Below the pieces are notes generated by a model that saw nothing but the letters and a program-made list of their open reading frames with translations, was not told the DNA's origin and ran no database searches. The position numbers and the translations under genes were made by a program. A DNA stretch of 47,847 bases from Bacteroidota bacterium (GTDB taxonomy: Bacteria; Bacteroidota; Bacteroidia; Chitinophagales; Chitinophagaceae), in NCBI GenBank assembly GCA_005791465.1, contig SXWI01000039.1, forward strand, positions 1-47,847, read 5' to 3'. Below, one piece after another: positions 9,530 through 19,404 of the stretch (positions are counted from its first letter, which is position 1; every line of letters starts with the position of its first letter).

Positions 9530-9555
9530 AATATCGGTAGCGGAATAAACTTCAT

Positions 9556-9753
9556 TTAACTTTCAAACTTTCCAGCAGCTAACTGCTGACGATAAATTGC
9601 TTTTAACACCTCCCCACGACGCTTTACAGAGGGCTTTGTATAACTCTGGCGCTCACGGAGTTGAATCAGTGTTTTCGACTTTTCGAATTTCTTTTTGTAC
9701 TTCTTTAGTGCCTTGTCGATGTTTTCGCAATCTTTAGAATCGATAATTAACAT
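9556..9753 (-). CDS. rpsU: 30S ribosomal protein S21
   Basis: 65 aa basic protein, MLIIDSKDCENIDKALKKYKKKFEKSKTLIQLRERQSYTKPSVKRRGEVLKAIYRQQ. Confidence 0.95.
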   Translation of the reverse strand: MLIIDSKDCENIDKALKKYKKKFEKSKTLIQLRERQSYTKPSVKRRGEVLKAIYRQQLAAGKFES

Positions 9754-9757
9754 AATT

Positions 9758-9770
9758 GATACCTCCTTTT
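9758..9770 (-). promoter_or_regulatory. extended Shine-Dalgarno of rpsU
   Basis: Minus strand AAAAGGAGGTATC AATT ATG; GGAGGT is 7 nt from the start codon. Confidence 0.9.
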
Positions 9771-9810
9771 ATGGAGGGGCAAAGTTAGGGGAATTTGGAA
9801 ATATAAAAAA

Positions 9811-11670
9811 CTACTCAATCTTTTGTCCTTTTAATGCTGTAGAAACGGCCTGATCCATAACCCTTTCTGCATAGGGTCGGCTAGTTTCATTCAACGCCTC
9901 CATCCGCTGGTGAATTAAGTCCTTATCCTCCATAGTCAGCGCCAACTGAAGCGCCTGCATGTCGGCTGCAGTGACAGAGAGCTCCTTTGGCGAAAGCGAA
10001 GCAGCATACTTGGTCACAAATTTTTCAGTCGTTTGCAATAATTGCTCCCCTTCCGTACGGGCCTCCACTAACGCTCGTTTCTTGATATCATCTTTTGCAT
10101 GCGTAATACTATCCAAAAGCAAACGTTCTACTTCCTGATCAGTTAATCCATACTGAGGCTTGATTTCAATTTCCTGCTCTACCCCACTCCGAATCTCCTT
10201 GGCGCGCACGGTAAGAATTCCATCAGCATTGATTAAAAATGCTACCTCAACTTTTGGTACTCCAGCGGGCATGCCAGGTATACCAGTCAAGTTAAATTCA
10301 CTCAACTTTCGATTATCTTGGACCATATCACGTTCACCCTGGTACACGGAGATACGCATACTTCCCTGACCATCCTGCTGGGTGGTATATTGCCGAGCCA
10401 CTCTGAACGGAATCTTGGTATTTCGAGGGATTAATACATCCATTAAACTACCCATGGTCTCTATACCCAAGGATAAGGGTGTAATATCCAATAGCAAAAA
10501 ATCTTTATTATTTCCGGCTAAGATATCGGCCTGTATTGCTGCCCCTAACGCCACCACTTGATCAGGATCCAGCGCGTCATGAACAGATCGACCAAAAAAA
10601 GCGGCCACCTTTTTTTTGATGGCTGGCATACGAGTTGAACCGCCTACCAACACCACTTCATCAATTTGATTAATCGAAAGTTTTGCATCAGCAAGCGCAT
10701 GCTGACAACTAGCCAATGTTCGTTCTACTAATGGCGCTATAATTTCTTCCAACTGAAATTGATCGAGTGAGAACGAATGACCCCCGACAACAACTTCAGC
10801 GTTTGATTGCATAGATAACTGATGCTTCACCTGAACAGCAGCGAGACGGTAGGATTGAACCATTAAAATATCTTCTTTTTTAGGTTGCGCTGATACAGGA
10901 ATTTGTTTTAACCAAAAATCCACAATAGCCCGATCAATATCATCACCCCCTAGATACGTATCTCCATGTGTTGAAAGAACCTCAAAGACTCCATTATTGA
11001 TTTGTAAAATAGATACATCAAATGTCCCCCCTCCCAAATCATATACTGCAATTGTTTTGTTTTCCTCCGGTGACATACCCAATCCATAAGCCAGACTGGC
11101 AGCAGTAGGTTCGTTAATAATACGAAGCACATCAATACCTGCTAATTTACCAGCATCGCGTGTAGCTTGCCTTTGTGCATCATTGAAATAAGCGGGAACA
11201 GTAATTACAGCTTTTGATACGGGTGTTTTTAGCATGTGCTCTGCCCTATCCTTGAGCTCTCGAAGAATGTAGGAAGAAAGCTCAATGGGAGAATAGAACT
11301 GCTGACCAACCTGCACTTTTACTAAACTCTCCTTATCCTCATCAATTATTTTATAGGTAAAAAGATCCTGACTAGATGAAAGGTCCTTATAAGACTTCCC
11401 CATCAGTCGCTTCACTGAAAAAATAGTACGGGAGGGATCCTCTTTTAAAAAAGTCCGAGCTGCTTCACCTACCGTTATTTCACCATGTTGGCCAATATGT
11501 AAAATTGAAGGGACCAATGCCAAGCCATTTTGATCTTTTAAAACAACTGGCTTTCGTGTATCGGGATGAACAAGGGCCACTAAACTATTAGTAGTGCCTA
11601 AATCTATTCCCACAATCATTTCTGCTTGTTGCAGACTGCCCGTGGCTATGTTAATTCCAATTTTTGGCAT
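9811..11670 (-). CDS. hscA: Hsp70-family Fe-S assembly chaperone, HscA-like
   Basis: [62 protein letters not shown]. Start placed at residue 9 of the ORF-track entry. Confidence 0.88.
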   Translation of the reverse strand: MPKIGINIATGSLQQAEMIVGIDLGTTNSLVALVHPDTRKPVVLKDQNGLALVPSILHIGQHGEITVGEAARTFLKEDPSRTIFSVKRLMGKSYKDLSSSQDLFTYKIIDEDKESLVKVQVGQQFYSPIELSSYILRELKDRAEHMLKTPVSKAVITVPAYFNDAQRQATRDAGKLAGIDVLRIINEPTAASLAYGLGMSPEENKTIAVYDLGGGTFDVSILQINNGVFEVLSTHGDTYLGGDDIDRAIVDFWLKQIPVSAQPKKEDILMVQSYRLAAVQVKHQLSMQSNAEVVVGGHSFSLDQFQLEEIIAPLVERTLASCQHALADAKLSINQIDEVVLVGGSTRMPAIKKKVAAFFGRSVHDALDPDQVVALGAAIQADILAGNNKDFLLLDITPLSLGIETMGSLMDVLIPRNTKIPFRVARQYTTQQDGQGSMRISVYQGERDMVQDNRKLSEFNLTGIPGMPAGVPKVEVAFLINADGILTVRAKEIRSGVEQEIEIKPQYGLTDQEVERLLLDSITHAKDDIKKRALVEARTEGEQLLQTTEKFVTKYAASLSPKELSVTAADMQALQLALTMEDKDLIHQRMEALNETSRPYAERVMDQAVSTALKGQKIE

Positions 11671-11729
11671 ATGATAAAATGAGAGAAGGCGCAAAAGTAA
11701 CGCATAAACAATAGTAAAGGTTCACCTGT

Positions 11730-14700
11730 CTAACGTTGCAGATATACTTTACCTGCTGCAAGTAGTAAGCCATCTCCAATTTTTTTGTAAGGAGTCTTTT
11801 CCCCACTAACGCTAGAAGCTACCACCCGGCAACTATACACCCCATTCGCAAGTGCGTGCCCACCTTGGTCAGTTCCGTCCCATTCGAATAAGGCAACAGT
11901 TCTTCCAAGTCGAAGTGGGCCTAACGCATCGGCTCGTACCAATCGAACCAGCTGCCCCAACGAGTTGAAAATTTGAAGCTGAACTCCAGTAGGGATATAG
12001 TTCCCCCAAAGTGTAAAACTGAATCGCGTTCGGTTACTGAATGGGTTTGGATAAAATGATAGAATCAAATCAGGAGCAGTATTGGCAACCTTGAACGTAA
12101 CACGATAATCTAATAGTCCCGCCTTATTACCAGCACGATCTTTTGCACTTACCACCAACTCATACAAACCCATTTCTGAAAGGAAAGGTCTAAACTGAAC
12201 AAGTGCTTTATTTTGAAGAGCAGTTTGCGAGGGTGCAAAAAATTGCAAAGTATCAGACCGATAGTTAAACCTTCGCAATTGACCACTTGGATAGCGAAGC
12301 GTTACAGTAACTAGAGAAGTATCATTTAACAACATCCATCTGGACTCATCAAGCAAGGATATCAATATGTCAGGCCGCGAAAGTACAGTTTGACCATTGG
12401 CAATGTGTTTACCATCGAATGTTACATCCAATAATGGGGCAATTAGGTCAGGCTTAACATAAACTGATTTGTAGGCAATATTATTAAAATGATATTGCTC
12501 CCGTTGACCAGGTTGAGGATTGACTTCCAACATTAAAATATTAGCTCCAGGACGAGTAGCACTGGGAATACTTGCCCCCACCAATACTGTATCACCTGCG
12601 ATTACTGGACGAGTTTTAGGAATTGAAAATTGTTGAGTCTGGTTGTTAGCCCCTGTAATTTGAAGCTGGACTACTAAACTATCAAAGGCAACCTCGCTTA
12701 CATTTTGAAAGGCCATTCGAAAGGCAATCGGCTCACCTTGTTCTACGGTATCTTTTGATAAAAGGTATTGGGATGGAGATAAAGCTCCTTCCGGAACTGG
12801 CATATATAGCAATTGCCATTTTGATAATTGCCATGGAGTATAATGTGTCGTATCAAGCGATGTGAGTTGAAGTTGTAAATACGGATAACGAGATACATCT
12901 ACATTATTTAATGAAAGAACAGGCTGATTGGGCATAATACCCGATTGTAAAAGTGTTGACTGACCTTGTTGATCCAGGCCTACAATCGATAATTGAACAC
13001 TATCCCGATTCGGTGTCTCTGCATTCCCTTGCCAGTGCAGCTCCTGCCATTGACGCGCAGGACCAAACACGGGGGATTTCACTACCCCCAGTGTATCTGT
13101 TGTAGAAATAGCTGTTGAGAAAAAAAGCTGATCGTACATCCCATTGCTAAATGCAAAACGAGGCGAAAATTGCTGCGATTGATTTTTTTTATAAACAAAT
13201 GCAAAGACACGATTTCGATTAAAAGAATCTATTTCTGTAAACCCTTGCTGGTATAAACGATGATAAACTGAATTACCAGCCCCAAGAAACAGTTGATCAT
13301 TTTTCCAATTAGCAGCATAAGCATTGGAGGGGTAATTAGTCTCCATGATATTACGAACCACCACATAGTAACCATCTGGGATACTATCCATAAATCCCAC
13401 TATTCTTCTTCGCACACCTGTATCTGCAATATTGAATTGAAAATTATAGGCAGCCCCAACTGCCTGTGCAGCCGTTTGTACACATACAGGATCGCTACCA
13501 AAGCGACCAGGTTGACCCGGTAAGGCATTCAATAGCGGACGCAGGGTAACTGGATGCAATATGTTGAAGACAAGTCGATTTCTGGCACAAGCATACATCA
13601 CCACATCTTGTCCGTTTAATCCCAGATAAAATCCAGCCAGTGCACTTGTAGCAGTAAAAAAAACTCCGTTGCGAATGTTGAGATTATTCTGACGTATCCC
13701 ATAGCGCCATTGTCGAGATGCACTATCTAACCGAAGACCCACTGTGTCTGATGCTAAATGTTGATAAAAATGCGACTGCCCCATTCCTGTAACACCCCCA
13801 TTCAGATAAAGAAAGGATGCCTGATTCCAAGTTGGAGCAACAGATGCGGATATGGGAGCAACTCGCCAGTAATAAACAGTATTATTTCGATAAGCAATTA
13901 CAGGCTTGAATTGCACCAAACCTCCCACCGATTGAACGGTGGCTGTAACTAGCAGCGGAGAATTGAAAAATGTAGTGGTATCAAGCTCAAACCGAAAAGT
14001 ACGGGAGGCTCCAAAAATTGATGCGGCAGAGGCACTAAATACTGCTACCGGTTTATTGACAATAGCAAAAGGACTTGGATATACAGGACGCAGTTCGTCA
14101 TCTACTATCAATACAGATACTGAATTGCAATTATTATTCTCATTTAATTCAGGAATAATATTATTCGGATCAATACAAACGCTTAGCTGATTAATCCCCT
14201 TGTCACGAGCTGGATTGATTGGAATTTGGTAATGGAGGGTATCAGCATTGTAGAGATCAAAAATGGTATCCCTTTTCCAAAGTTCTGTAACCCCATTGGG
14301 GAGAGTTCTTTTAATTTCAAGTACCAGCGGTCCTCTATTTGCGCGACCTGCATTACGCACAACTACCATTAAATTATAGTGCCCCTCAGCAACAGAAACA
14401 GGAGATGGACTCACGCGAAGCTGCTCTGGCTGAATGAAAAAATCAGGAAGCGGGCTAGTCGCATAAAACCGAAGCGCAGGATCACCATTCAAGGCAGTTT
14501 GTTCAGCATGAACACGTGCCAAAAAATCACCTGATCCAGCGATGGATAAAGTTTGTATAGCCGCTTGGTTCATTAATTCACCAACTGTTTGTCCGTAGTG
14601 TGTATTGCTTACAGCCTTCAGAAATGCTTCATTTTGCATTTCTAAATAGTTAACCAATCCAAGACTGGTGGAAGCAATCGTAGCAATTCCACCACGTTGT

Positions 14701-16823
14701 GGTGCCAAAACAAACTGCTCTGAAATAGTCTCCTTTTCAATCAGGCGAGTAAGATTAAAATTGAAAAGATTTCCAGCCCTACAACCCAGCATAATATAAA
14801 AGGGATACTTCCCTTGGTTATTATACCCCGAAGGATGATCAAGATTATATTCCAATGTATTTGCGGTGGAGTGTCCGAAATATGTCATTAATCCAATCCC
14901 ATCTTCAAATAACTGATAAATCTGCTGTGCACTAAGCTGCGCAACAGGAGCAGGACTGAGTTTACTGAACGTATGTATACGTGCACCGTAGAATGTGTCT
15001 TGAAGCACTCGTGCAAACCGATTCATTGAACTGGTGATTGCCTGACCGAGCCCCTCCTCACCCACACCAATGATATGCACTACATTTTTTGTCCATGCTT
15101 TTGAAACAGCAGGGATTGTATTATCACGAACCACCTGCTCAGCTTGCTTTACCTTCTCCAAATAATCAGCAATCTCTTCAGCGCTAATGACTGAAACTCT
15201 TCCTATGGACACCTTAGGATTAATCAAAGCACCCGATTCAGTTGCTAATAAAAGATCGGATGCAGGTGAACCAAAACTTGGAATAAAGGATAATTTATTT
15301 AGGTCTGGATTATTTTCTTGTCCTCTCTCAGCTGTATACAAAACCCCTTTTCCAACTAACAGCACTGCCTTGATAGGAGCACTGAACTGTCGACGTGACC
15401 AATGAATAAAATTACGAACAGCATTGGGATGCCTTTTAATTCCATAGGCAAACTGATCTTCCAGCTGGTCAATAAAATATAGTTGCGATTTATAAGAGCC
15501 TCCTGCTACTGATGCACGAAAATCACGGTATTGCTCCAGTACAGGCAAACCAGTTGCAGTTCTTTCCAAAGCTGTATGAGATACAATCAAATAATCTCCT
15601 TGTCGAGCGGGCTGACTATAGTCCACAAAGTTTCGGGGAACCATTGTTGAAATGGCTGATGCAGTAGAAGCCCTAACCAATACTAATTTTCTAATTTGAG
15701 AAGCTGATTGAAGATAAACTGCTACTTTACCTTGAGAAGTTAGTACAGTTTCATAGCGTTGCCCATTTGTTATATCAAGTAAAAGAGGTGCCACTCCGCC
15801 ATGTTGAACCCCTTCTATTTCGAGATACTGACCACTTGATGTTGCGGGCAAGGAAAATTGAAATCGAGTTTGCCCCCCAAAATTAAATTGTCTTGCGTAT
15901 TGTAAGGTTGCCGAAGCAATTACAATTCGATCAGAGGATACAGATTGCTGAGGACTTACTGCAACGCGTACTTCGCCAGTAGCTAACTCATTTAACGGAA
16001 CATCCATTTCCCAACGAGCCACTGAAAATTGTTGCAGCAACTGGCTTCTTAATTCAAGGTTATTAGCCTTGACAGTAATAGTCCTATTGTTAGGAGCATT
16101 ACCAGCCAAATTCAACTTTAATGTTGGTACCGGCAGATTTCCTGTCAAGATTGGGAATAACGATACAAAATCAAGTAATCGCGTTTGGCCTGCATATAAA
16201 TCATTACTACTCCATCCTTCCCCAGGATCAAATGCAGAAGAATAGATATAGCTACCTACCACCGCTGCAGCACCTTCATTGATTCTTTCTCGAAATGAAA
16301 AATCCTGGGTATGAATAAAATAGGACAAGGGAGTTGCGCCAACTGGAATAACATTAGCAAAAGGCTGCAAACGGGGATGTACCGAAGAAGGATCTGCTGT
16401 TAAAAAATAAGAAGCGGAATCTGTAAATAAACTCCAACGTTCATTCAACTGATGTTCCGGGGAGTTATAAAGAGACTGATCAGTGCTACCATCGTTAGCC
16501 TCCCCCCAAAATTCTAGATAGCCCTCTGCTGATAGAGTTCCAGATTGCGAAGTGGTATAAAGGGGCACCTCAACCCCATTTCTCCATAGTGAAAATTGGG
16601 CTACCGGCGTTTGTGCAAGTCCAAGACGTGCAAGTGTAGGCTGATCGATTTTATACAATCCATCCTGAGCAATCTTAAACTTATAATAAGTGAGGCCATA
16701 CTTGATCCATCCATTTTGGAAAGACTGTGCCCGCACCATTCCCATGGCACTGAGAATAGTAAAAATTAAACCAAAAAGAAACCGTTGCAAGTGGTAAGGC
16801 ATGGTCAAGCGTAAAGTTAACAC
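11730..16823 (-). CDS. very large C25-family (gingipain-like) peptidase, PorU2-like, associated with type IX secretion
   Basis: 1697 aa with signal peptide; His/Cys region GLMTYFGHSTANTLEYNLDHPSGYNNQGKYPFYIMLGCRAGNLFN; C-terminal FYPNPFSNRTRFSF...ALANGVYSCRV FlgD/T9SS-like domain. Confidence 0.82.
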   Translation of the reverse strand: MLTLRLTMPYHLQRFLFGLIFTILSAMGMVRAQSFQNGWIKYGLTYYKFKIAQDGLYKIDQPTLARLGLAQTPVAQFSLWRNGVEVPLYTTSQSGTLSAEGYLEFWGEANDGSTDQSLYNSPEHQLNERWSLFTDSASYFLTADPSSVHPRLQPFANVIPVGATPLSYFIHTQDFSFRERINEGAAAVVGSYIYSSAFDPGEGWSSNDLYAGQTRLLDFVSLFPILTGNLPVPTLKLNLAGNAPNNRTITVKANNLELRSQLLQQFSVARWEMDVPLNELATGEVRVAVSPQQSVSSDRIVIASATLQYARQFNFGGQTRFQFSLPATSSGQYLEIEGVQHGGVAPLLLDITNGQRYETVLTSQGKVAVYLQSASQIRKLVLVRASTASAISTMVPRNFVDYSQPARQGDYLIVSHTALERTATGLPVLEQYRDFRASVAGGSYKSQLYFIDQLEDQFAYGIKRHPNAVRNFIHWSRRQFSAPIKAVLLVGKGVLYTAERGQENNPDLNKLSFIPSFGSPASDLLLATESGALINPKVSIGRVSVISAEEIADYLEKVKQAEQVVRDNTIPAVSKAWTKNVVHIIGVGEEGLGQAITSSMNRFARVLQDTFYGARIHTFSKLSPAPVAQLSAQQIYQLFEDGIGLMTYFGHSTANTLEYNLDHPSGYNNQGKYPFYIMLGCRAGNLFNFNLTRLIEKETISEQFVLAPQRGGIATIASTSLGLVNYLEMQNEAFLKAVSNTHYGQTVGELMNQAAIQTLSIAGSGDFLARVHAEQTALNGDPALRFYATSPLPDFFIQPEQLRVSPSPVSVAEGHYNLMVVVRNAGRANRGPLVLEIKRTLPNGVTELWKRDTIFDLYNADTLHYQIPINPARDKGINQLSVCIDPNNIIPELNENNNCNSVSVLIVDDELRPVYPSPFAIVNKPVAVFSASAASIFGASRTFRFELDTTTFFNSPLLVTATVQSVGGLVQFKPVIAYRNNTVYYWRVAPISASVAPTWNQASFLYLNGGVTGMGQSHFYQHLASDTVGLRLDSASRQWRYGIRQNNLNIRNGVFFTATSALAGFYLGLNGQDVVMYACARNRLVFNILHPVTLRPLLNALPGQPGRFGSDPVCVQTAAQAVGAAYNFQFNIADTGVRRRIVGFMDSIPDGYYVVVRNIMETNYPSNAYAANWKNDQLFLGAGNSVYHRLYQQGFTEIDSFNRNRVFAFVYKKNQSQQFSPRFAFSNGMYDQLFFSTAISTTDTLGVVKSPVFGPARQWQELHWQGNAETPNRDSVQLSIVGLDQQGQSTLLQSGIMPNQPVLSLNNVDVSRYPYLQLQLTSLDTTHYTPWQLSKWQLLYMPVPEGALSPSQYLLSKDTVEQGEPIAFRMAFQNVSEVAFDSLVVQLQITGANNQTQQFSIPKTRPVIAGDTVLVGASIPSATRPGANILMLEVNPQPGQREQYHFNNIAYKSVYVKPDLIAPLLDVTFDGKHIANGQTVLSRPDILISLLDESRWMLLNDTSLVTVTLRYPSGQLRRFNYRSDTLQFFAPSQTALQNKALVQFRPFLSEMGLYELVVSAKDRAGNKAGLLDYRVTFKVANTAPDLILSFYPNPFSNRTRFSFTLWGNYIPTGVQLQIFNSLGQLVRLVRADALGPLRLGRTVALFEWDGTDQGGHALANGVYSCRVVASSVSGEKTPYKKIGDGLLLAAGKVYLQR

Positions 16824-16826
16824 CAG

Positions 16827-16860
16827 TTGAGCTTATTCTAAAAGGGGTATATTACATTTG
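16827..16860 (+). promoter_or_regulatory. candidate tyrS promoter, TTG-N23-TACATTTG
   Basis: ttg at 16827-16829 and tacatttg at 16853-16860. Confidence 0.45.
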
Positions 16861-16876
16861 CGAAAACTAACCATCA

Positions 16877-18160
16877 ATGAATTTGCTGGATGAACTGAGC
16901 TGGAGAGGCATGATTCAGGACATCATGCCGGGGACCCGGGAACAATTGGAAAAAGAATTGACAACTGGGTATATAGGGTTTGATCCTACAGCGGATAGTC
17001 TTCATATAGGGAGCCTGCTCCCTATCTTATTGCTGGTTCATTTTCAGAGAGCTGGTCATAAACCCATTGCCTTAATTGGTGGCGCCACCGGAATGGTTGG
17101 CGATCCAAGTGGTAAAAGCGAAGAAAGAAATTTGCTAAATGAGGAAACCCTGCAACGAAACATTTTGGGCGTCAAAGCACAGTTAGAACAATTCCTAAAT
17201 TTTTCTCCCACGCTTCCTAATGCAGCAGAATTGGTCAACAACTACGATTGGTTCAAATCAATTTCATTCATAGATTTCTTGAGAGATACGGGGAAACACA
17301 TTACCGTCAACTATATGATGGCTAAGGATAGTGTAAAAAAAAGAATTGAGGGCGAGACTGGGATTAGTTATACTGAGTTTGCATATCAGCTTATGCAAGC
17401 CTATGATTTTTATTGGCTCTTCCAACAGAAGCAATGCAAACTTCAAATGGGAGGCAGTGACCAGTGGGGCAATATGACAACAGGTACTGAACTAATTCGA
17501 AGAAAATGCGGAGGCGAAGCTTTTGTATTCACAAATCCACTTGTCACCAAGTCGGATGGCGGAAAGTTTGGGAAAACTGAATCTGGAAATATTTGGCTTG
17601 ATCCTGCTAGAACATCCCCCTACCAGTTTTATCAATTTTGGTTGAACGCAAGTGATACTGACGCAACTCGCTGGATTAAGTTATTTACATTCCTCACTCG
17701 CGAAGAAATTGATAGCATAATTGAAACACACCAACAAAATCCCTCAGCAAGAACGCTTCAACGTAAACTTGCTTCGGAAGTAACAAGCTTTGTGCATGGA
17801 CATGCGGAACTAAGCAAAGCAATAGAGACCACTGAAAAACTATTCTCGAACCAACAAGCCCCCATTGAGTCACTGTCCGAAACCGATCTGGGGCAAATTC
17901 AAGGTGTGGTTAAAGTAGAAGTGGATAAAGCCTCGCTAGCTGAGGGAATTGACATTGTCAGCCTGCTGGCCAATACGGGTATTTTTCCTAGTAAAGGAGA
18001 AGCACGAAAAACCATACAAGCTGGTGGCGTGAGTATCAATCGTAAAAAAATTGAATCTGTGGAGCTATTGGTGGACTCATCATTTCTGTTGCATCAGCGA
18101 TATATTTTGATTCAAAAAGGGAAAAAGAACTATTTCCTGATTAGTGTAAAAGCTGCCTGA
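16877..18160 (+). CDS. tyrS: tyrosyl-tRNA synthetase
   Basis: YIGFDPTADSLHIGSLLPI, GGATGMVGDPSGKSEER, MGGSDQWGNMTTG, LVTKSDGGKFGKTESGNIWLD, C-terminal S4 domain. Confidence 0.98.
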   Translation: MNLLDELSWRGMIQDIMPGTREQLEKELTTGYIGFDPTADSLHIGSLLPILLLVHFQRAGHKPIALIGGATGMVGDPSGKSEERNLLNEETLQRNILGVKAQLEQFLNFSPTLPNAAELVNNYDWFKSISFIDFLRDTGKHITVNYMMAKDSVKKRIEGETGISYTEFAYQLMQAYDFYWLFQQKQCKLQMGGSDQWGNMTTGTELIRRKCGGEAFVFTNPLVTKSDGGKFGKTESGNIWLDPARTSPYQFYQFWLNASDTDATRWIKLFTFLTREEIDSIIETHQQNPSARTLQRKLASEVTSFVHGHAELSKAIETTEKLFSNQQAPIESLSETDLGQIQGVVKVEVDKASLAEGIDIVSLLANTGIFPSKGEARKTIQAGGVSINRKKIESVELLVDSSFLLHQRYILIQKGKKNYFLISVKAA

Positions 18161-18175
18161 AATTTCAAAATCCAT

Positions 18176-18206
18176 TTGGGGCAAAAGCATAACTGCCCTA
18201 TTTTTG
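18176..18206 (+). promoter_or_regulatory. candidate tRNA-Gln promoter, TTG-N20-TATTTTTG
   Basis: ttg 18176-18178, tatttttg 18199-18206, about 23 nt before the tRNA. Confidence 0.6.
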
Positions 18207-18228
18207 CACTCCCGTTTACGGATTGGAT

Positions 18229-18299
18229 TGACCCATGGTGTAACGGTAGCACTACAGATTTTGGTTCTGTCTGTTAAGGTTCGAATCCTTATGGGTCAA
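18229..18299 (+). tRNA. tRNA-Gln (TTG)
   Basis: TGACCCA TG GTGT AACGGTA GCAC T ACAGA TTTTGGT TCTGT CTGT TAAGG TTCGAAT CCTTA TGGGTCA A. Confidence 0.95.
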
Positions 18300-18357
18300 C
18301 AGTAAACCCTGGCACAGTTGCCAGGGTTTTTTCTTTGAGAGGCGTGCAAAGCTTGCT
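18284..18357 (+). repeat. 74-bp perfect direct repeat, copy 1 (tRNA-Gln 3' end plus terminator)
   Basis: aatccttatgggtcaacagtaaaccctggcacagttgccagggttttttctttgagaggcgtgcaaagcttgct, repeated identically 170 bp downstream. Confidence 0.97.
18304..18334 (+). terminator. intrinsic terminator of tRNA-Gln
   Basis: AAACCCTGGCA CAGT TGCCAGGGTTTTTT. Confidence 0.85.
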
Positions 18358-18453
18358 TTGCAAAGCTTCGAAAAGAAAAAATAAGGCCCGCGAAGCGGGC
18401 AAGGGTTTAGTGTTGAACCTACCCCGGATCACTGAGCTCCGCAGGAGCGAAGT

Positions 18454-18527
18454 AATCCTTATGGGTCAACAGTAAACCCTGGCACAGTTGCCAGGGTTTT
18501 TTCTTTGAGAGGCGTGCAAAGCTTGCT
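18454..18527 (+). repeat. 74-bp perfect direct repeat, copy 2 (ends inside the rfbD stop codon)
   Basis: Identical to 18284-18357. Confidence 0.97.
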
Positions 18528-19404
18528 AGTATCCCAACTCATGCATACACTGACCCAGACTATCCTTCCAATCTCTTATGGTTACCCCATATGTGGTCAC
18601 AATTTTAGAAGTATCCAGTACTGACCAAGCAGGTCTTTTGGCTGGAGTGGGATACTCAGCAGTTGCGATCCCATTAATAGGAGTGGATATTCCAGCAAGC
18701 TTTCCTATCTCATTGGCAAATTGAAGCCAGCTAATTACGCCACTATTAGAATAATTGTATATCCCTGATATCCAATTATTTGATGATGCTATTTGAAGTA
18801 TTGCATCAGCTAGATCGGCTGCATAGGTGGGAGATCCCAATTGATCCTGAACCACGCTGATCAACGGCTTATCCTGTAACAAACGAATAATAGTCTTTAC
18901 AAAGTTTTTCCCAAAAGAAGAGTATACCCAGGAGGTACGAATAATAATAGTATTGGGATTAGCTAACAGTGCTTGCCGCTCCCCTTCCAGCTTTGTTTGC
19001 CCATATACACTCTGCGGAGCTGTAGGGTCGTCTTCTTTATAGGGCAGCTTAGCATTCCCATCAAAAACATAATCAGTTGAAACGTGAATAAACCGGCAAT
19101 GATTGGCTGTACAAACTGCAGCAAGAACACCAACCGCCTCAGCATTGATCTGATAGGCCAAGTCCGGCTCTTGTTCGGCCTTGTCGACTGCCGTATAAGC
19201 TGCACAATTGATCAAAACAGATGGGTTACACCCTTTGAGAAAATTACGCACTAATTCAAAATGATGAATAGGCAAATCTTCTCGAGACAAAAAAAGAAAC
19301 TTGTAGGCAGACCATTTTGTTTCAAGCCGCTGCAATTCCTTTCCTAATTGCCCATTAGCCCCGGTTACTAATACAAGCGGTCTGTTATCATTTAACTCCT
19401 TCAC
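18526..19404 (-). CDS. rfbD: dTDP-4-dehydrorhamnose reductase
   Basis: LVTGANGQLGKELQRL, NCAAYTAVDKAEQEPDLAYQIN, HVSTDYVFDG, YGQTKLEGE. Confidence 0.95.
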   Translation of the reverse strand: MKELNDNRPLVLVTGANGQLGKELQRLETKWSAYKFLFLSREDLPIHHFELVRNFLKGCNPSVLINCAAYTAVDKAEQEPDLAYQINAEAVGVLAAVCTANHCRFIHVSTDYVFDGNAKLPYKEDDPTAPQSVYGQTKLEGERQALLANPNTIIIRTSWVYSSFGKNFVKTIIRLLQDKPLISVVQDQLGSPTYAADLADAILQIASSNNWISGIYNYSNSGVISWLQFANEIGKLAGISTPINGIATAEYPTPAKRPAWSVLDTSKIVTTYGVTIRDWKDSLGQCMHELGY

